DNA of 8,128 bases from Clostridiales bacterium (GTDB lineage Bacteria > Bacillota > Clostridia > Lachnospirales > Lachnospiraceae), in NCBI GenBank assembly GCA_021203285.1, contig JAJQBM010000153.1, positions 1 through 8,128 on the forward strand. The letters are read 5' to 3'. Under the pieces are notes generated by a model. That model saw only the letters and a list, made by a program, of their open reading frames with translations. It was not told where the DNA came from and made no database searches. Shown one piece after another: positions 6,799-8,128 of this stretch; position 1 is the stretch's first letter, and the number at the start of each line of letters is the position of its first letter. A program made the translations under genes and the position numbers.

Positions 6799-7658
6799 CG
6801 CTGTTCGCCTTTCCGTCCGGCGGCCGCCTCCGCGACATGCAGCGCGAGCACGCTGGTCGTCACCGCGCCGACGCCGCCCGGAACCGGGCTCCCCGCCCCG
6901 ACCAGGGGTTGCACCTCGTCACGCGCCACCTCTACGCAGAGCTTTCCCTTTTTCTCGCTCCACCCGATGCCCACGTCGACGACCACCTGTCCGGCGCTCA
7001 CATAATCCGCCGTGACACTCTCCAACTGTCCGGAGCAGGCGATGAGAATATCCGCCTGCCGGGCGACGGCCGGAACATCCGCCGTTTTGGTGTGGCAGAT
7101 GGTCACCGTGGCATTCTCGTGCAGCAGCATCATAGACACCGGGCGTCCCACCACGAGGGAGCGGCCAATGACCGCCGCGCGTTTTCCCGCACAGTCGATA
7201 TCGTAATAATGAAGGATCTCCATCGCCGCTTGCGCCGTGCAGGGCGGGAAGCCGACCTCCGTGTTCGTAAACACGCCGGTCAGCGAGGCATCCGTACATC
7301 CGTCCGCATCCTTGGCCGGACTTACCATCTGCCGCGCCCTCCGCTCATCCAACTGAGCGGGCAGCGGGCAGAACATCAGGATACCGTGGACACTCTCATC
7401 CTCGTTTAACGCCTGCAATGCGTCGAAAAAGGTGCTGCTGTCCACGTCGTCCGGAAAAACCACCTTACGGACCGCCACGCCGACGGAGGCGCACCGCTTC
7501 ACGGCGCCGCGCTCGTAGGCAACGTCCTCAGAGCGCTCTCCCACGCGCAAAATCGCAAGGGTGGGCGTGATGCCGGCGGCTGCAAGTGTCTCTGTCTTCT
7601 TCTTTGTCTTTTCATTCAGGAAAGCGGCCACGGGGGCGCCCTTCAAAAGTGTTGCCAT
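6795..7658 (-). CDS. folD: FolD: methylenetetrahydrofolate dehydrogenase, cyclohydrolase activity probably lost
   Basis: FolD oxidises 5,10-methylene-THF to 5,10-methenyl-THF with NAD(P)+, reversibly, in the cytoplasm. The 287 residues are the normal length. The NAD(P) fold shows VIGRSLVVGRPVSMMLL (164-180), ATVTICHTKT (183-192) and DVGIG (228-232), and the end has PVPGGVGAVTTSVLA (258-272). The substrate site keeps Y48 and KDADG (116-120, D119). However, the catalytic Lys of the usual Y-x3-K motif is Ala (A52 in YERGAVKR), and the Gln of the usual VQLPLP motif is Phe (F96 in MFCPLP). PCTPxG is PCTAQA and VGPxT is VGAVT. Loss of Lys and Gln should abolish the cyclohydrolase step, which FchA next door can perform. 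AGAGG lies 6 nt before the ATG. The divergent motifs resemble FolD forms I recall from FchA-bearing Clostridia, but this was not checked. Confidence 0.93.
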   Translation of the reverse strand: MATLLKGAPVAAFLNEKTKKKTETLAAAGITPTLAILRVGERSEDVAYERGAVKRCASVGVAVRKVVFPDDVDSSTFFDALQALNEDESVHGILMFCPLPAQLDERRARQMVSPAKDADGCTDASLTGVFTNTEVGFPPCTAQAAMEILHYYDIDCAGKRAAVIGRSLVVGRPVSMMLLHENATVTICHTKTADVPAVARQADILIACSGQLESVTADYVSAGQVVVDVGIGWSEKKGKLCVEVARDEVQPLVGAGSPVPGGVGAVTTSVLALHVAEAAAGRKGEQR

Positions 7659-7674
7659 GTCTTACCTCTTGTGA

Positions 7675-7804
7675 GGGAGATTTTGAAACATGGGGTATTT
7701 TGACCGTGCTCAGAAACGAATTCAACCATGGCACAAAAAAGTGCCCTTCTTTGAATTGTTTCTTTTGCACGGGAGGGGTACTTTTTCAGGTTTCAAAATC
7801 TCCC
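7675..7804. repeat. 130-nt extended imperfect hairpin in the fchA-folD spacer
   Basis: The spacer between fchA and folD folds as one long hairpin. GGGAGATTTTGAAAC (7675-7689) is the exact inverse complement of 7790-7804. CCGTGC (7704-7709) pairs with GCACGG (7767-7772). GAAACGAATTCAA (7713-7725) pairs with TTGAATTGTTTC (7751-7762) with one bulged G. GGCAC (7730-7734) pairs with GTGCC (7741-7745) around an A6 loop. All blocks are collinear and nested. It could be a structured mRNA spacer that tunes folD expression, an RNase processing site, or a MITE-like palindromic element with 15-bp terminal inverted repeats. TTGTGA occurs at 7669-7674 and again at 7812-7817, but the right copy does not abut the arm. 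I recognise no known RNA family. Confidence 0.75.
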
Positions 7805-7839
7805 ATTTACGTTGTGAATCAAGTCACGTGAAAGAATAC

Positions 7840-8128
7840 TCATGTCCGTATTTTCCGGGTGACAAAGTCATAAATTTGATCCGCGCGGCCCGTGTATTCT
7901 TCCAGCATGGCGTCGGCCTGTTTTTCAAGGTCTGCCGCATAGCTCCGGTCCTGCATGGATTTTGTGTTGATATAGATGTTGAGGGCCGCGCCCTGAAGTG
8001 CCGCTTTGCAGCAGGCTGCGCCGACCCCCGCGTCGGAGATGGCGATTCTGGAGCCCTGCGCGGCGAATCCCTCCATGAGCTCCACCGCACGGCAGAGCTT
8101 TCGCATCAGCTCCAGCGGTGCATCGCAG
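7840..8128 (-). CDS. fchA: FchA: methenyltetrahydrofolate cyclohydrolase (FTCD cyclodeaminase family), 3' part
   Basis: The frame is open to the right edge of the window, so only about the last 95 residues of an approximately 210-residue protein are visible; the start lies outside. The family's C-terminal signature is clear: APLELM, then GSRIAISDAGVGAACCKAALQGAALNIYINTKSM, then a helical tail ending at a TGA (7842-7840). FchA converts 5,10-methenyl-THF to 10-formyl-THF, reversibly, as a small all-helical oligomer in the cytoplasm. The distinct mammalian or histidine-degrading FTCD cyclodeaminase shares this fold, but single-domain proteins beside folD in Clostridia are usually FchA. Its position just upstream of a FolD lacking the cyclohydrolase Lys supports a division of labour. 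A 181-nt structured spacer separates it from folD. Confidence 0.88.
   Translation of the reverse strand, partial: CDAPLELMRKLCRAVELMEGFAAQGSRIAISDAGVGAACCKAALQGAALNIYINTKSMQDRSYAADLEKQADAMLEEYTGRADQIYDFVTRKIRT

Noticed and set aside
7697..7725. Minus-strand promoter for folD (TTGAAT, 17 nt, CAAAAT)
   Set aside because: Both boxes match consensus at only four of six positions and lie inside the hairpin stem, so the match may be chance.
7669..7817. TTGTGA repeats as a target-site duplication around the hairpin element
   Set aside because: The right copy is 7 nt away from the arm end and the repeat is only six bases, so insertion is not proven.
7659..7839. Tetrahydrofolate riboswitch upstream of folD
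   Set aside because: The location is tempting, but the spacer is one long linear hairpin and I could not find the conserved junction and pseudoknot motifs of the THF riboswitch.

Overview
The window looks like a GC-rich chromosome segment from a strictly anaerobic member of the Clostridia (Firmicutes), plausibly a gut Lachnospiraceae or Oscillospiraceae relative with acetogen-like one-carbon metabolism. The basis is the monofunctional FchA cyclohydrolase, the clostridial type of FolD, strong AGGAGG ribosome binding sites, and a HydABC/Nfn-like NAD(P)H-ferredoxin module. Species cannot be set from the sequence alone.

All recognisable genes lie on the minus strand, so the transcription order runs from high to low coordinates. 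It is fchA (3' part only, 8128-7840), a 181-nt spacer that folds into one long hairpin, folD (7658-6795), a nitrilase-superfamily amidohydrolase broken by a frameshift (6798-5967), a NuoE/HydC-type [2Fe-2S] subunit (5964-5446), a NuoF/HydB-type flavoprotein interrupted by stop codons (5449-3695), and a 1166-residue NADPH-type flavoprotein/iron-sulfur giant (3682-182). From folD onward, gaps between genes are 12 nt or less and two junctions are ATGA overlaps, so this is one operon. The left 181 nt holds no gene. It carries a probable terminator for a plus-strand gene outside the window, a small hairpin and a 95-nt near-perfect palindrome.

The three redox proteins together resemble the Sporomusa-type Nfn (Stn) electron-bifurcating transhydrogenase and the HydABC hydrogenases: NuoE-like plus NuoF-like NADH module, with a large subunit holding a NuoG-like [2Fe-2S] head, an NfnB/GltD-like NADPH-FAD domain and several [4Fe-4S] clusters. 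Here the large subunit also ends in a molybdopterin-oxidoreductase-like domain that seems to lack what it would need for formate dehydrogenase catalysis. Placed beside folD and fchA, the complex may balance NADH, NADPH and ferredoxin for the methylene/methenyl/formyl-tetrahydrofolate steps. This role is inferred.

The most striking observation is inside the NuoF-like gene. The reading frame continues unbroken from N- to C-terminal domain, but three different stop codons (TAG, TGA, TAA) and further substitutions sit within about 30 nt, exactly on the conserved Cys motif of the N3 [4Fe-4S] cluster. With the frameshift in the amidohydrolase this makes two lesions in an otherwise well-kept operon, so sequencing or assembly error must be excluded first.
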